NCBI GenBank assembly: GCA_041747855.1
Contig: JBGTEJ010000013.1
Coordinates: 1 to 43,437 of the forward strand
Direction: 5' to 3'
Source: ZC4RG35 sp041747855
Lineage (GTDB): Bacteria; Actinomycetota; Acidimicrobiia; Spongiisociales; ZC4RG35
Length of the DNA stretch: 43,437 nucleotides
Of this stretch, positions 31,189-39,390 are shown piece after piece. The notes beneath the pieces are model-generated. The model searched no databases, was not told the origin of the DNA, and saw nothing but the letters and a program-made list of their open reading frames with translations. The position numbers and the translations under genes are program-made. Each line of letters opens with the position of its first letter. Position 1 is the stretch's first letter.

Positions 31189-31956
31189 ATGGCCGCCCGT
31201 CTCCTCTATCGCATCTACGAGAGGCAACTTCTTTCCGGTATGGACCGGTCGAAGTTCCCCAAGCACATCGGCGTCGTCCTCGACGGGCATCGCCGATACG
31301 CGCGGGAGGAGGGTCTTCCCAGTTACCAGGACTCCTACCGGGAGGGAATGCGACGACTCGAAGAGTTCCTCACCTGGTCTGCCGAGTTGGGCATCCCGAC
31401 GGTCACCGCCTGGCTGTTGTCACGGGAGAATCTGTCCCGACCCATAGACGAACTCGACCCCTATTTCGACGTTCTCATCGAAATGTTCGATCGTCTGCCC
31501 TCTCTCATGGAGGGTCTCGACATGGAAGTCAGATTCATCGGAAGCATCGACCTGCTTCCCGATCGTCTGGTGAGTGCAGCAAAGAGGGCCCTGGAGACCC
31601 AGAAGACGGGTGGGCGACGGCTCACCATCGCCATGGGGTACGGGGGGCGTCAGGAGATCGTCGACGCCACCAAGGACCTCGTCGCCGACCTGGCCGCGGC
31701 GGGTGTTTCAGCGGAAGACATGGCAGCTCGGATCGACGCCGAGGGGTTGGGTGCACATATGTATTCGGCGGACCTTCCCGACCCTGACCTGCTGATCCGC
31801 ACCTCCGGGGAGTCCAGGTTGTCCGGTTTCCTCCTTTGGCAGTCGGCATACAGTGAATTCGTCTTCATCGACGTCAACTGGCCGGGCTTCCGCCGGGTCG
31901 ACTTCCTCAGGGCTCTACGTGACTACACCAGCCGGGAACGGCGTTTCGGCAAGTAG
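31189..31956 (+). CDS. uppS: isoprenyl diphosphate synthase (cis-prenyltransferase)
   Basis: The 255-residue cis-prenyltransferase has the substrate loop IGVVLDGHRRYAREEG (Asp32), TAWLLSRENLSRP, and the C-terminal block DLLIRTSGESRLSGFLLWQS then YSEFVF. It makes the polyprenyl diphosphate carrier for peptidoglycan and other glycans, or a short Z-prenyl precursor as Rv1086 does. The normally conserved DGNRRWA motif reads DGHRRYA, with His34 for Asn, and SNFLLWQ reads SGFLLWQ. Pairing with the hemolysin III gene suggests the Rv1086-type short-chain enzyme, but product length cannot be read from sequence. Confidence 0.9.
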   Translation: MAARLLYRIYERQLLSGMDRSKFPKHIGVVLDGHRRYAREEGLPSYQDSYREGMRRLEEFLTWSAELGIPTVTAWLLSRENLSRPIDELDPYFDVLIEMFDRLPSLMEGLDMEVRFIGSIDLLPDRLVSAAKRALETQKTGGRRLTIAMGYGGRQEIVDATKDLVADLAAAGVSAEDMAARIDAEGLGAHMYSADLPDPDLLIRTSGESRLSGFLLWQSAYSEFVFIDVNWPGFRRVDFLRALRDYTSRERRFGK

Positions 31957-31967
31957 CTAGCTTTGGT

Positions 31968-32654
31968 TCAGACCGTCACCATCCCGGGGTGGAGATGGGC
32001 GACGTCTCCGAGTTGGCGTAGGGAGAAGCCCCATCCGGTGCTGATCCTGGTCATGGTCAGACGGCTGACACCTGTGTGAGGCTGTCGAAACCTCTCCCAC
32101 TCCCAGGGCACGGGGTCGAGGCCGAGGAGGTGTCCCAGCACCACGGCGTTGGTACCGGCATGGGCGACGATGATTACCTTCCGGTCCGGGTCGTCAACAG
32201 TCCAGAGATGTCGGGCGGTCTCTTCCTGAGGTCGGATGCCGTTGGCGGCCAGGGTTTCCCGAAGACCCCCCACCACCCGTTCATGGAATGTCCTGAAGCT
32301 CTCGCCCCCGGGAAGCCCGTCCCACATCTCGTCGATCTCTCGTACGTTTGCCTCAGCGAAGCGACGATCGATCTCGTCGGCGGGAGCACCATCCCATTCC
32401 GGGGGGTTGTTGATCTCCTGCAACCAATCGTATGGGACGAGGTCGCGACGAATCTCACTGGAGATAGGGGTTGCGGTTTCCAGGGCTCGGCTCATCGTCG
32501 AAGCCCATAACGCATCCACATCTTCGAGGGAGGCAAGACGGTGGGCGACCCGGACTGCCTGCTCCTGTCCGAGGCTGGTCAGGTTTGGGTCGTTGCGGGC
32601 GACTCGGTCCGGCGCCCAGTCGGGTTGCCCGTGACGGATCAGGAATAGGTCCAT
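31968..32654 (-). CDS. histidine phosphatase family protein
   Basis: The 228-residue protein has the phosphoglycerate-mutase-like signature LFLIRHGQPDW (catalytic His after the first Arg), LWASTMSRALETATPIS, PGGESFRTFHERV and the second-histidine motif IIVAHAGTN. ATG 32654 begins the domain directly; a longer frame would add unrelated residues. Substrate unknown: members hydrolyse sugar phosphates, adenosylcobalamin 5'-phosphate or nucleotides. It converges on uppS 11 nt away and diverges from pyrE by 52 nt. Confidence 0.9.
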   Translation of the reverse strand: MDLFLIRHGQPDWAPDRVARNDPNLTSLGQEQAVRVAHRLASLEDVDALWASTMSRALETATPISSEIRRDLVPYDWLQEINNPPEWDGAPADEIDRRFAEANVREIDEMWDGLPGGESFRTFHERVVGGLRETLAANGIRPQEETARHLWTVDDPDRKVIIVAHAGTNAVVLGHLLGLDPVPWEWERFRQPHTGVSRLTMTRISTGWGFSLRQLGDVAHLHPGMVTV

Positions 32655-32706
32655 GAGGCGTGAAACTAGGCGATTGTGACGCCGGGGCCAATACCATGCG
32701 GTTCTA

Positions 32707-33252
32707 GTGTCCCGCCAAGCCCTCATCGATCACTTGACTGCGAACTCCCTTCGGACCGATGGGCCGTTCACCTTGAGGTCGGGACATCTCTCCGACTGGT
32801 ACCTCGACGCCCGACAGACGACCTTCGACGGGGAAGGAGCGTGGAGGGTTGGCCGGGCGGTCTTGGATGTGTTGGACTCGGATGTGACCGCCGTGGGTGG
32901 GATGACCATGGGTGCCGACCCGATCGCGGTGGCCACGGCCATGGTGGCGGTGTCACAAGGCCGGGTCCTGAAGTCTTTCTCGATCCGGAAGGAAGCCAAG
33001 GGGCATGGGACCGGAGGCAGACTGGTGGGTCCGACCCAGTCCGGGACTATCGTCGCCATCCTGGAAGACACTACGACCACTGGTGGGGCGGCAGTCGAGG
33101 CCGCCTTGGCCGCTTCGGAGGCGGGACTCGTGGTTGCCCAAGCCATTTCCCTGGTGGACCGATCGGGAGGTGTCGCCGCCAGCAGATTTGCCGAGATGGG
33201 GATCCCATATATAGCCCTGATAACCCCCCAGGACTTGGGGGTAGGGACATGA
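32707..33252 (+). CDS. pyrE: orotate phosphoribosyltransferase
   Basis: The 181-residue protein has PyrE motifs: FTLRSGHLSDWYLDARQTTF at the N-terminus, VGGMTMGADPIAVATAMVA, the lysine-rich loop SIRKEAKGHGTGGRLVG and the PRPP-binding signature IVAILEDTTTTGGAAVEA. It makes OMP from orotate and PRPP in pyrimidine synthesis. GTG 32707 is the start. Its stop overlaps the next ATG (ATGA), indicating coupling. It stands alone; no other pyr genes are in the window. Confidence 0.93.
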   Translation: MSRQALIDHLTANSLRTDGPFTLRSGHLSDWYLDARQTTFDGEGAWRVGRAVLDVLDSDVTAVGGMTMGADPIAVATAMVAVSQGRVLKSFSIRKEAKGHGTGGRLVGPTQSGTIVAILEDTTTTGGAAVEAALAASEAGLVVAQAISLVDRSGGVAASRFAEMGIPYIALITPQDLGVGT

Positions 33253-33911
33253 CCGTCGTGGTTCGCCGCTCGGCGGTGAAGATGTGGCTGATGGCGCTGG
33301 GGGGTATCCCGCTTCTCGTGCTCTCACTCGACGTACTGACCAACCGGCGCATAACCAACTACTTGCGGGTCTTGCTTTTCCGCCCGGAGAACACGCAGAT
33401 CTTCGAACCCCGCGATGTGATCTGGTCATGGGCCCTGCTTCTCTTCTCGGTCTTCGTCATCGTGTGGGGCCTCAAAGAGCTGTTCGCTCCCACCAAGGTC
33501 ATCGAGTGCCGTCCTGAGGGGTTGGCTGTCCGACTCCGGGGCCCTGTCCGGCGGGCCACCGTGATCCCCTGGGAGCGTGTCAACGACGTGATTGGTATCA
33601 CCGTCGACGACGAAGGCAGGAAACTGCCGATGCTCGGTATAGATGTCCTGTCGGCCGGGGAGCTTCCATCGAACCCGTGGGGGGCGAGATGGATCGAGGA
33701 GAACCGGCTCGCCATTCTCGGCGAAGACTGGGCCGATACACCCCAGCAGGTCGCTAAAGAGATCAGCGATTATGCGGTCGAGAGGGTCCGTATCGCCCAA
33801 CGAGAAGCAGTGGCCTCAATCTGGAAACCTGCTGGATCGGGAATGGGGGTGGGATCGGCTCCCCGGCACCTGGCTATCGAGCGGGAGGACGGAGCCGAGG
33901 AGGAAGAGTGA
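33249..33911 (+). CDS. two-helix membrane protein with PH-like domain
   Basis: The 220-residue protein has two transmembrane helices (about 12-30 and 60-77), then a beta-rich region with KVIECRPEGLAVRLRGP, ATVIPWERVNDVIG and LPMLGIDV, which looks like a bacterial PH domain. An acidic tail (EDGAEEEE) ends it. No name is recognised. It starts at ATG 33249 overlapping pyrE and its stop overlaps the endonuclease IV-like gene by 4 nt, so the three genes are translationally coupled. Confidence 0.72.
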   Translation: MTVVVRRSAVKMWLMALGGIPLLVLSLDVLTNRRITNYLRVLLFRPENTQIFEPRDVIWSWALLLFSVFVIVWGLKELFAPTKVIECRPEGLAVRLRGPVRRATVIPWERVNDVIGITVDDEGRKLPMLGIDVLSAGELPSNPWGARWIEENRLAILGEDWADTPQQVAKEISDYAVERVRIAQREAVASIWKPAGSGMGVGSAPRHLAIEREDGAEEEE

Positions 33912-34684
33912 TCTCGGTAGGGGCGCATACCCCTTCGGGTGACCCGCTGTCCGAGGCGTCGGCGAGGGGCGCCGATCTGGTGCAGATCTTCCTGACCAAT
34001 CCGCAAAGCTGGAAGAAGCCCCCACCACGGGCGGACGCGTCGGTCTTGAGGGAGTCCGGTCTTCCCATCTATGTCCACGCCCCCTACCTGATCAATGTCT
34101 GCGCCGACGACAACCGGGTTCGGATCCCCAGTCGGAAGATCCTGCAGGAGACCTGTGACGCCGCCACCGAGATAGGTGCTGTCGGGGTGGTGGTCCACGG
34201 TGGTCATGTCACCGGTGAAGGCCCACAGAAGGAGGGGATCACCCGCTGGCGCAAGGCGCTAGAGGCCATTGACACCGATATCCCGGTGCTGATCGAGAAC
34301 ACTGCCGGCGGAGACAAGGCGGTGGCTCGGAGGGTCGAGTGGATCGGCCAACTGTGGGAGGAGATCGGTGGCTTTGGTGTCGGTTTCGTCCTAGACACCT
34401 GCCACTCTTGGGCGGGTGGAGAACCGTTCGACGAGTTGGTCGAGAGGGTCATGGCGGCCACAGGAAGGATCGACCTGCTCCACGCCAACGACTCCAAGGA
34501 CTCGTTCGACTCGCGTCGCGACCGTCATGAGAACCTGGGGATCGGAATGATCCCCGCTTCAGATCTGGCATCTGTCATCGCCAAAGCAGGCGCCCCTGTT
34601 GTGGTCGAGACGCCGGGAGGTATCTCCGAACACGCCACCGATATCAAGTGGGTCAGGTCGATCCTCCTGAACCAGCCGCAGTGA
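33908..34684 (+). CDS. nfo: endonuclease IV-like AP endonuclease (TIM barrel)
   Basis: The 258-residue protein has the endonuclease IV fold. Motifs are ISVGAHTPSGDPL, ADLVQIFLTNPQSWK, IYVHAPYLINV, VVVHGGHV with metal-binding His, PVLIENTAGG with Glu, FVLDTCHSWAGG with Asp and His, LLHANDSKDSFDSRRDRHEN and VVETPGG. These give the trinuclear zinc site that cuts at abasic positions. GTG 33908 overlaps the preceding stop. A sugar-isomerase-like AP2 protein is the alternative, but the motif set is typical of Nfo. Confidence 0.9.
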   Translation: MISVGAHTPSGDPLSEASARGADLVQIFLTNPQSWKKPPPRADASVLRESGLPIYVHAPYLINVCADDNRVRIPSRKILQETCDAATEIGAVGVVVHGGHVTGEGPQKEGITRWRKALEAIDTDIPVLIENTAGGDKAVARRVEWIGQLWEEIGGFGVGFVLDTCHSWAGGEPFDELVERVMAATGRIDLLHANDSKDSFDSRRDRHENLGIGMIPASDLASVIAKAGAPVVVETPGGISEHATDIKWVRSILLNQPQ

Positions 34685-34725
34685 GTGAGTGTTGCCTGTT
34701 CAGCAAGGCCCGGCGCACCGGGTGG

Positions 34726-35955
34726 TCAGGGGGCGACGTCGACCCAGACTTGGATGGGGCCGCCGTAGGGTGATACCCAGACCTGACGGGTGTCGGCGTC
34801 GTAGGTGATTCCGATTGGATGATGACCGGTGCGATGCTCTTCGAGTTCGATCATGTCGGATGTGCGCACCTTGCTCATCGTGTTCGAGTTGTAGTTGACG
34901 ACGTAAAGGGCGCTGCCGTCGTCGCTGAGGACCATGCTCCTCGGCGCCGATCCCGTGGCGACACGACCCACCACTTTCCCGGTCGATAGGTCCAGCTTGG
35001 CTAGTCGACCCTCACCGTTGAGAGACACGTACAAGGTTTCACCATCAGGACTGATCACGAGATGTCGCGGACTTCGACCGACCGCGTCGATGTAGGCCAC
35101 TTCGAAGGTCTCCAGGTCGACGGTGGCAATTCGTGTCGAGCCCATGACCGCCACATATGCGGTCTTCGAGTCCGGTGATATCGCAATACCCCGAGGGAAT
35201 CGTCCGACCGGGACCCTGATGATCTCGGAACCTGTGTCGAGATCAATCAGCGAGACGTCGTAGCCGCACCAGTTCGACACCACCAGCATCGAGTCATCCG
35301 GTGTCACCGCGAGGAACTTGGGCACCGGGCCAACCCGGATCAACTGATCGATCGCCAGGGTGTCGGTATCGATCCGGTAGACGAAGCTATCCGGCCAGTT
35401 TCCGGGCGGGCAGCCATCCCCGGCATCGGTTCTCAGACCACCCCCGTACATCTTGTAGTTCGAGACATAGGCGTAGGCCCCGTCCGAGGTGAACGCGGCC
35501 TCGACCGGGGATCCCTGTAACTCCCCGGTGAACTCGGCGTGGCCGAAGTCGGCCGGTCGTACCCGGTCGGTGATCGTCGCCAGCAGTTGGAAGTCGCGGT
35601 CGTACACCGTGACGGTGTGTCGATACATCATGTTCTGGGCGAATACCAGGCCAGTGCCGGAAGCCACCAGGGATTTCGGCGAGATCTGACCGGAGATCTC
35701 GGTGACCTTCTCGAGTCGACGATCCGCCGAGGTCAACCCGTCGTGAGGAACGAGAGTGGTGGTGGTCGTGGTCGGGACCGTGGTCGTTGTGGTTGTCGAC
35801 GTGGTAGTCGAAGTCGTGCTGGTGCTCGTGCTCGAAGAGGTGTTGACAACGATGGTTGTCGGGGTGTTGTCGGCGGCGACCTCCGATGGGGTGCCAGCAC
35901 AAGCCGCGAAAAGGGCAAATGCGGCGAAACCCGCAAACCGCTTGATGCTGCCCAT
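34726..35955 (-). CDS. beta-propeller (YVTN-type) lipoprotein
   Basis: The 409-residue protein has a lipoprotein signal peptide (basic MGSIKRF, hydrophobic core, lipobox LFAAC with Cys19), a Ser/Thr-rich stalk at about 30-70 with long Thr runs and VPTTTTTTLVP, and then a beta-propeller of six or seven YVTN-like blades. Blades repeat patterns such as FLAVTPDDSMLVVSNW, IAISPDSKTAYVAVMG, LVISPDGETLYVSLNG and MVLSDDGSALYVVNY. It should be anchored outside the membrane. Such proteins bind partners or cell-wall glycans; the specific ligand is unknown. The Thr-rich stalk is like that of the pseudokinase at 22382. Confidence 0.88.
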   Translation of the reverse strand: MGSIKRFAGFAAFALFAACAGTPSEVAADNTPTTIVVNTSSSTSTSTTSTTTSTTTTTTVPTTTTTTLVPHDGLTSADRRLEKVTEISGQISPKSLVASGTGLVFAQNMMYRHTVTVYDRDFQLLATITDRVRPADFGHAEFTGELQGSPVEAAFTSDGAYAYVSNYKMYGGGLRTDAGDGCPPGNWPDSFVYRIDTDTLAIDQLIRVGPVPKFLAVTPDDSMLVVSNWCGYDVSLIDLDTGSEIIRVPVGRFPRGIAISPDSKTAYVAVMGSTRIATVDLETFEVAYIDAVGRSPRHLVISPDGETLYVSLNGEGRLAKLDLSTGKVVGRVATGSAPRSMVLSDDGSALYVVNYNSNTMSKVRTSDMIELEEHRTGHHPIGITYDADTRQVWVSPYGGPIQVWVDVAP

Positions 35956-36011
35956 ACGGTGACACGGTAACCACAGGGTGTGGATTTTCGGACAGCGGTT
36001 AGCCTTTCGAT

Positions 36012-36857
36012 ATGAGCAAGATCACCGCTCCCGGCATAAGGGCCCGCAAGGGCGGTCCCAAGATCACCATGGTCACTGCCTACGACTACCCCGGGGCCGT
36101 CATCGCCGATCGGGCCGGGGTCGACATCATCCTGGTGGGGGACTCCGTTGCGAATGTGGTCCACGGGATGGGCACCACTCTCGAGATCGGGATCGACGAG
36201 ATAGTCCTGCACACTCGGGCGGTGAAACGGGCCAACCCGAACGCCCTCGTCGTCGCCGACATGCCCTGGCTCACCTTCCACATTTCCCCCGAAGATTCTG
36301 TCCGTAACGCCGGCCGGTTGGTCAAGGAGGGGGGTGCGGAGGCGGTGAAGCTCGAAGGCGGTCGCAAGCGACTCCCGGTACTCCAGGCGATTCTCGACGC
36401 CGAGATTCCCGTGATGGGCCATCTGGGTCTGACCCCACAGTCGGTTCACACCATGGGGGGCTTCAAGGTTCAGGGCAAGGCGGTCGACGCGGCCCGCGAG
36501 ATGATCGAGGATGCAATCGCCCTGTCCGATGCAGGTTGTTTCTCGCTCGTCCTGGAAGGCATCCCCGACGTGCTGGGTGAATTGATCACCAAGGAAGTCG
36601 ACGTTCCCACGATTGGTATCGGGGCCGGGTCCAGGACCGACGGACAGGTCCTCGTCTTCCATGATGTGCTCGGGTTGGGTTCGGGCAGCTACCCGAAGTT
36701 CGTACGGTCATACGCCAACCTGGCCGACGATGCCGTCGACGCGCTGACTCGCTTTAAGTCAGATGTCGAGTCGGGTGCATTCCCGAGTGACGCCGAGAGC
36801 TACCACATCCCCGATGAGGTGGCCTCGGAGCTGCTTAAGGGGACGAGATCCGAGTAA
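36012..36857 (+). CDS. panB: 3-methyl-2-oxobutanoate hydroxymethyltransferase
   Basis: The 281-residue TIM-barrel enzyme has ITMVTAYDYPGAVIADRAGV, ILVGDSVANVVHGMG with the Mg-binding Asp, VVADMPW, AVKLEGG, VMGHLGLTPQSVH and TIGIGAG. It makes ketopantoate for pantothenate and CoA synthesis. ATG 36012 has no Shine-Dalgarno, so the mRNA may be leaderless. It diverges from the lipoprotein gene by 56 nt and overlaps the DUF192 lipoprotein by 10 nt if that gene uses ATC 36848. Confidence 0.96.
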   Translation: MSKITAPGIRARKGGPKITMVTAYDYPGAVIADRAGVDIILVGDSVANVVHGMGTTLEIGIDEIVLHTRAVKRANPNALVVADMPWLTFHISPEDSVRNAGRLVKEGGAEAVKLEGGRKRLPVLQAILDAEIPVMGHLGLTPQSVHTMGGFKVQGKAVDAAREMIEDAIALSDAGCFSLVLEGIPDVLGELITKEVDVPTIGIGAGSRTDGQVLVFHDVLGLGSGSYPKFVRSYANLADDAVDALTRFKSDVESGAFPSDAESYHIPDEVASELLKGTRSE

Positions 36858-37336
36858 TCGTCTGGCTGCTCGTCCTGGTTGTCGCAGCCTGCACCACCGC
36901 ACCGTCGACGACGACCGATCTCCTGTCAGGTCCTCCGTCGACCCTGCCAGACACAACGTCGACCATGCCACTCGACGACCGGTTTCCCCTGGCAGAGGTC
37001 ATGGTCGGGACCGACGACCTCACCGTTTGGGTGGGTGACACCGCAGCGAATCGGGCTCAGGGTCTCATGGACCTGAGTGAGTTGCCTCCTGGGATCGACG
37101 GCATGCTGTTTGTCTTCGATCCACCCTTCCGAGCATCTTTCTGGATGCTCAACACCTTGATCCCCCTCGACATTTGGTGGTTCGATGAGCAAAGAAGACT
37201 GGTTGGCATGACCACCATGGAGCCTTGCCGGGTCCAACCCTGTCCCGAGTATCTCGCCCCCGGTCCGATCGGCTGGGCATTGGAGATCCCCGCCGGGAAC
37301 CACAGCTTCGCCCCAGGAGTCCTGCTGAGTCCGTAG
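36848..37336 (+). CDS. DUF192 lipoprotein, probable ATC start
   Basis: The C-terminal 120 residues are a DUF192 domain: LTVWVGDTAANRAQGLMDLS, GMLFVFDPPFRASFWMLNT, IPLDIWWFDEQRRLVG, CPEYLAPGPIGWALEIPAG. Upstream in frame the DNA encodes a lipoprotein signal (RVIVWLLVLVVAAC then TTAPSTT) with no ATG, GTG or TTG before a stop at 36836-36838. The best start is ATC 36848, five nt after AAGGGG. Otherwise translation begins at ATG 36965 and the signal is lost. DUF192 proteins are commonly secreted and of unknown function. It is coupled to panB by overlap. Confidence 0.75.
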   Translation: MRVIVWLLVLVVAACTTAPSTTTDLLSGPPSTLPDTTSTMPLDDRFPLAEVMVGTDDLTVWVGDTAANRAQGLMDLSELPPGIDGMLFVFDPPFRASFWMLNTLIPLDIWWFDEQRRLVGMTTMEPCRVQPCPEYLAPGPIGWALEIPAGNHSFAPGVLLSP

Positions 37337-37364
37337 GGTTCGAGGAGTTTGGCACGTCGTCGAA

Positions 37365-37393
37365 TTCCGTTCTGCACACGGTTCACCTACAAT
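37365..37393 (+). promoter_or_regulatory. possible promoter of the rpsF operon
   Basis: TTCCGT (37365-37370) and TACAAT (37388-37393) are 17 nt apart, a good -10 with a weak -35, and lie about 95 nt upstream of the rpsF ATG. The leader 37394-37487 contains small hairpins, including CCGAC/GTCGG and GGAGC/GCTCC, which could be an S6:S18 autoregulatory element. No firm motif match was made. Confidence 0.4.
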
Positions 37394-37487
37394 CCCGTCC
37401 ACGCACCGACGTCTCGCGCCGTCGGGGAGCGTCCAACCCCTGCTCCGAAAAACGGGGCCGTCCTGAAGGATGTCCATAGGAGGTGAC

Positions 37488-37775
37488 ATGCGCGACTACG
37501 AAGTAATGACGATCCATCGGCCTGACCTGTCCGAGGATGACGTCGCAGCGAACATCAAGGCCCTCGAGACCCATCTGGCCGATGGCGGCTCCGAGGTGAC
37601 CAAGCGGGACATGTGGGGGAAACGCCGTTTCGCCTACGAAATCGACCATCTTTCTGAGGGTTACTACACCGTGGTGACCTTCAAGGGTGAGCCCGCTGCG
37701 GTTGACTCGCTCGACCGGATGCTGTTTCTGGCCGACGAAGTCGTCAGACACAAGATCGTCCGGCTCGGTGAATAG
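37488..37775 (+). CDS. rpsF: 30S ribosomal protein S6
   Basis: The 95-residue protein matches S6: MRDYEVMTIHRPDL, a middle KRDMWGKRRFAYEIDHLSEG and FLADEVVRHKIVRL at the end. ATG 37488 is fixed by AGGAGGT immediately upstream. S6 pairs with S18 on the 30S platform; rpsR follows in the same operon (rpsF-ssb-rpsR-rplI), the common bacterial order. Confidence 0.96.
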   Translation: MRDYEVMTIHRPDLSEDDVAANIKALETHLADGGSEVTKRDMWGKRRFAYEIDHLSEGYYTVVTFKGEPAAVDSLDRMLFLADEVVRHKIVRLGE

Positions 37776-37840
37776 GCCCCTGGAATTCGTCCCAGGCTTC
37801 CGGCATAGTCGGAGTCTCAGGACGAGGAGAGGAGAACTCG

Positions 37841-38287
37841 ATGTCTAACAATGTGACACTCATCGGCAATCTGGTCGAGGACCCGGAACTCAGGTTCACC
37901 CCTTCGGGGGTGGCGATGGCGCGTATCCGTCTCGCCGTCAACCGGCGTTGGCGCAGCCAGGACAATCAGTGGCAGGAGGAGACCAGCTTCTTCGGCGGCA
38001 CGGTCTGGCGTGAGCAGGCCGAGCAGGTCGCCGAGTCGCTCCAGAAGGGAATGCGGGTGATCGTCACCGGTAGTCTCGAGCAGCGCAACTGGGAGACCCC
38101 CGAAGGCGAGAAGCGCTCGGTCATCGAGGTTCGCATCGATGAGGTGGGTCCCTCGTTGCGGTGGGCTACCGCCGCCGTGAGCAAGACCCAGAGAAGCACC
38201 GAATGGTCGGGCGGTAAGAACGGCGGTGGCGACACTCCGACCCCTGCCCCCCGCGACGACTACGGGCCCGACGAGGCCCCTTTCTAG
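37841..38287 (+). CDS. ssb: single-stranded DNA-binding protein
   Basis: The 148-residue SSB has the OB-fold: MSNNVTLIGNLVEDPELRFT, WRSQDNQWQEETSFFGGTVW, VIVTGSLEQRNWE and VIEVRIDEVGPSLRWATA. The C-terminal tail ends PDEAPF, a variant of the acidic DDIPF tip that recruits repair and replication proteins. ATG 37841 has GGAGAGGAG upstream. It is 65 nt after rpsF and 10 nt before rpsR. Confidence 0.96.
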   Translation: MSNNVTLIGNLVEDPELRFTPSGVAMARIRLAVNRRWRSQDNQWQEETSFFGGTVWREQAEQVAESLQKGMRVIVTGSLEQRNWETPEGEKRSVIEVRIDEVGPSLRWATAAVSKTQRSTEWSGGKNGGGDTPTPAPRDDYGPDEAPF

Positions 38288-38297
38288 GAGATTCGAG

Positions 38298-38567
38298 ATG
38301 GGACGTAAGAACCGTAGGGCCCCGGCTCCAACCCGTGGCCGCCGCCAGGAGTTTCGTCGGGGAAGACCAAAGCCTTGCCCATATTGCAAGGACGAGCATC
38401 CGGTGGATTGGAAGGACATTCCGTCACTCCGCAAGCACCTGTCGGATCGAGGCAAGATTCGGGGTCGTCGGGTCACCGGCCTCTGTCCGAAGCATCAGCG
38501 TGATATAGCCACCGCCACCAAGAACGCCAGGGAGATGGGGCTCCTGCCCTATCTGAGTGCACGATGA
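38298..38567 (+). CDS. rpsR: 30S ribosomal protein S18
   Basis: The 89-residue S18 carries KPCPYCKDEHPVDWKDIPSL and the block LSDRGKIRGRRVTGLCPKHQ, which is the zinc-binding (C+) form of S18 with CPYC and a later Cys. ATG 38298 is the start with AGGAG upstream. Its stop overlaps the rplI start (ATGA). C+ paralogs are normally repressed by Zur when zinc is high; here the C+ form is in the main operon, so it is likely the only S18. Confidence 0.95.
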   Translation: MGRKNRRAPAPTRGRRQEFRRGRPKPCPYCKDEHPVDWKDIPSLRKHLSDRGKIRGRRVTGLCPKHQRDIATATKNAREMGLLPYLSAR

Positions 38568-39010
38568 AACTCATCTTGATCTCCGATGTCGCGACGCTGG
38601 GCAAGCGTGGGGATGTGGTGGAGGTGTCGAACGGGTACGCCCGAAATTTCCTTCTCCCCAAGAAGATGGCGATCCCGGCCAACGACGGTGCCTTGATGCA
38701 AGCCGAGTCATTGAGGCAGGCCCGTGCCGAGGCCGAGATCAGGGCGCGGGAGACAGCCGAGAATCTGGCCCAACAGCTAGCTGGCACGCGGGTTGTCCTC
38801 GCAGCCCAGGCCGGTGACGAGGGTCAGCTATACGGATCGATCACCGTGGGTGACGCCATCGAGGGTGTTGCCAGGTTCACCGGTATTCAGCTCGAGCGTG
38901 GTCAGCTCACCATCCCGAATCCGATCAAGGCCATCGGTCTCCATGAGATCGTGATCAAGCTCCACCCTGAGGTGGAGTTCCCGGTGACACTCGACGTCAT
39001 ACCCGCCTGA
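38564..39010 (+). CDS. rplI: 50S ribosomal protein L9
   Basis: The 148-residue L9 has the N-terminal domain with ILISDVATLGKRGDVVEVSN then GYARNFLLPKKMAIPA, a long central helix with RQARAEAEIRARETAENLAQ and a C-terminal domain with LYGSITVGDAIEGV. It is the last gene of the ribosomal operon and is followed by the repeat island 39011-39642. Confidence 0.96.
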   Translation: MKLILISDVATLGKRGDVVEVSNGYARNFLLPKKMAIPANDGALMQAESLRQARAEAEIRARETAENLAQQLAGTRVVLAAQAGDEGQLYGSITVGDAIEGVARFTGIQLERGQLTIPNPIKAIGLHEIVIKLHPEVEFPVTLDVIPA

Positions 39011-39098
39011 ACTAGTCGCACCCGCACCCTACGACGGGTTGTCCCCTTGTGGGGACCAGGTGAGGGACGAGTCCGTGCTTCGCACGAACACCCCCCTC

Positions 39099-39121
39099 GC
39101 CCGGCCCTTTTCGGGCCGGGC
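39099..39121 (+). terminator. hairpin downstream of rplI, terminator-like
   Basis: GCCCGGCCC (39099-39107) and GGGCCGGGC (39113-39121) form a perfect 9-bp stem with loop TTTTC, about 90 nt after the rplI stop. No U-run follows. It is the first strong structure after the rpsF-rplI operon. Confidence 0.5.
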
Positions 39122-39267
39122 GGTCCCCCCACGAGTGGGGGGACAGAATGATGGTTCTTGTGTCCCTCTGCTTGCGGGGGGACCGACCGAAGCGGCGGGT
39201 CAGAGGCCCCTTCTTGTGTCCCCCTGCTCGTTCGAGGGAGTTGAGCCCTCCTTCTCCCCCCGTTGAC

Positions 39268-39390
39268 GGGGGACCGACCGTTGCGAGGCAGAGGGAGTCT
39301 TTCTTGTCTCCCCCTGCTTGCGGGGGGACCGACCGTTGCGAGGCAGAGGGAGTCTTTCTTGTCTCCCCCTGCTTGCGGGGGGACCGACCG
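39268..39390. repeat. 55-bp tandem repeat, about 2.2 copies
   Basis: A unit beginning GGGGGACCGACCG recurs with exact 55-nt spacing; the ACCGACC element is at 39273, 39328 and 39383. The first two full units are near identical, including GTTGCGAGGCAGAGGGAGTC and TTCTTGTCTCCCCCTGCTTG. A diverged copy lies 91 nt upstream (39182). Each unit carries a CCCCCTGCTTGCGGGGG hairpin. Confidence 0.85.

Noticed and set aside
32676..33248. N-terminal extension of the PH-like protein through pyrE
   Set aside because: The frame overlaps pyrE completely, reads as arginine/glycine/proline-rich noise, and a clean ATG overlaps the pyrE stop at 33249.
39155..39390. CRISPR array
   Set aside because: Repeats are tandem (55-bp period) without unique spacers, and no cas gene is in the window.
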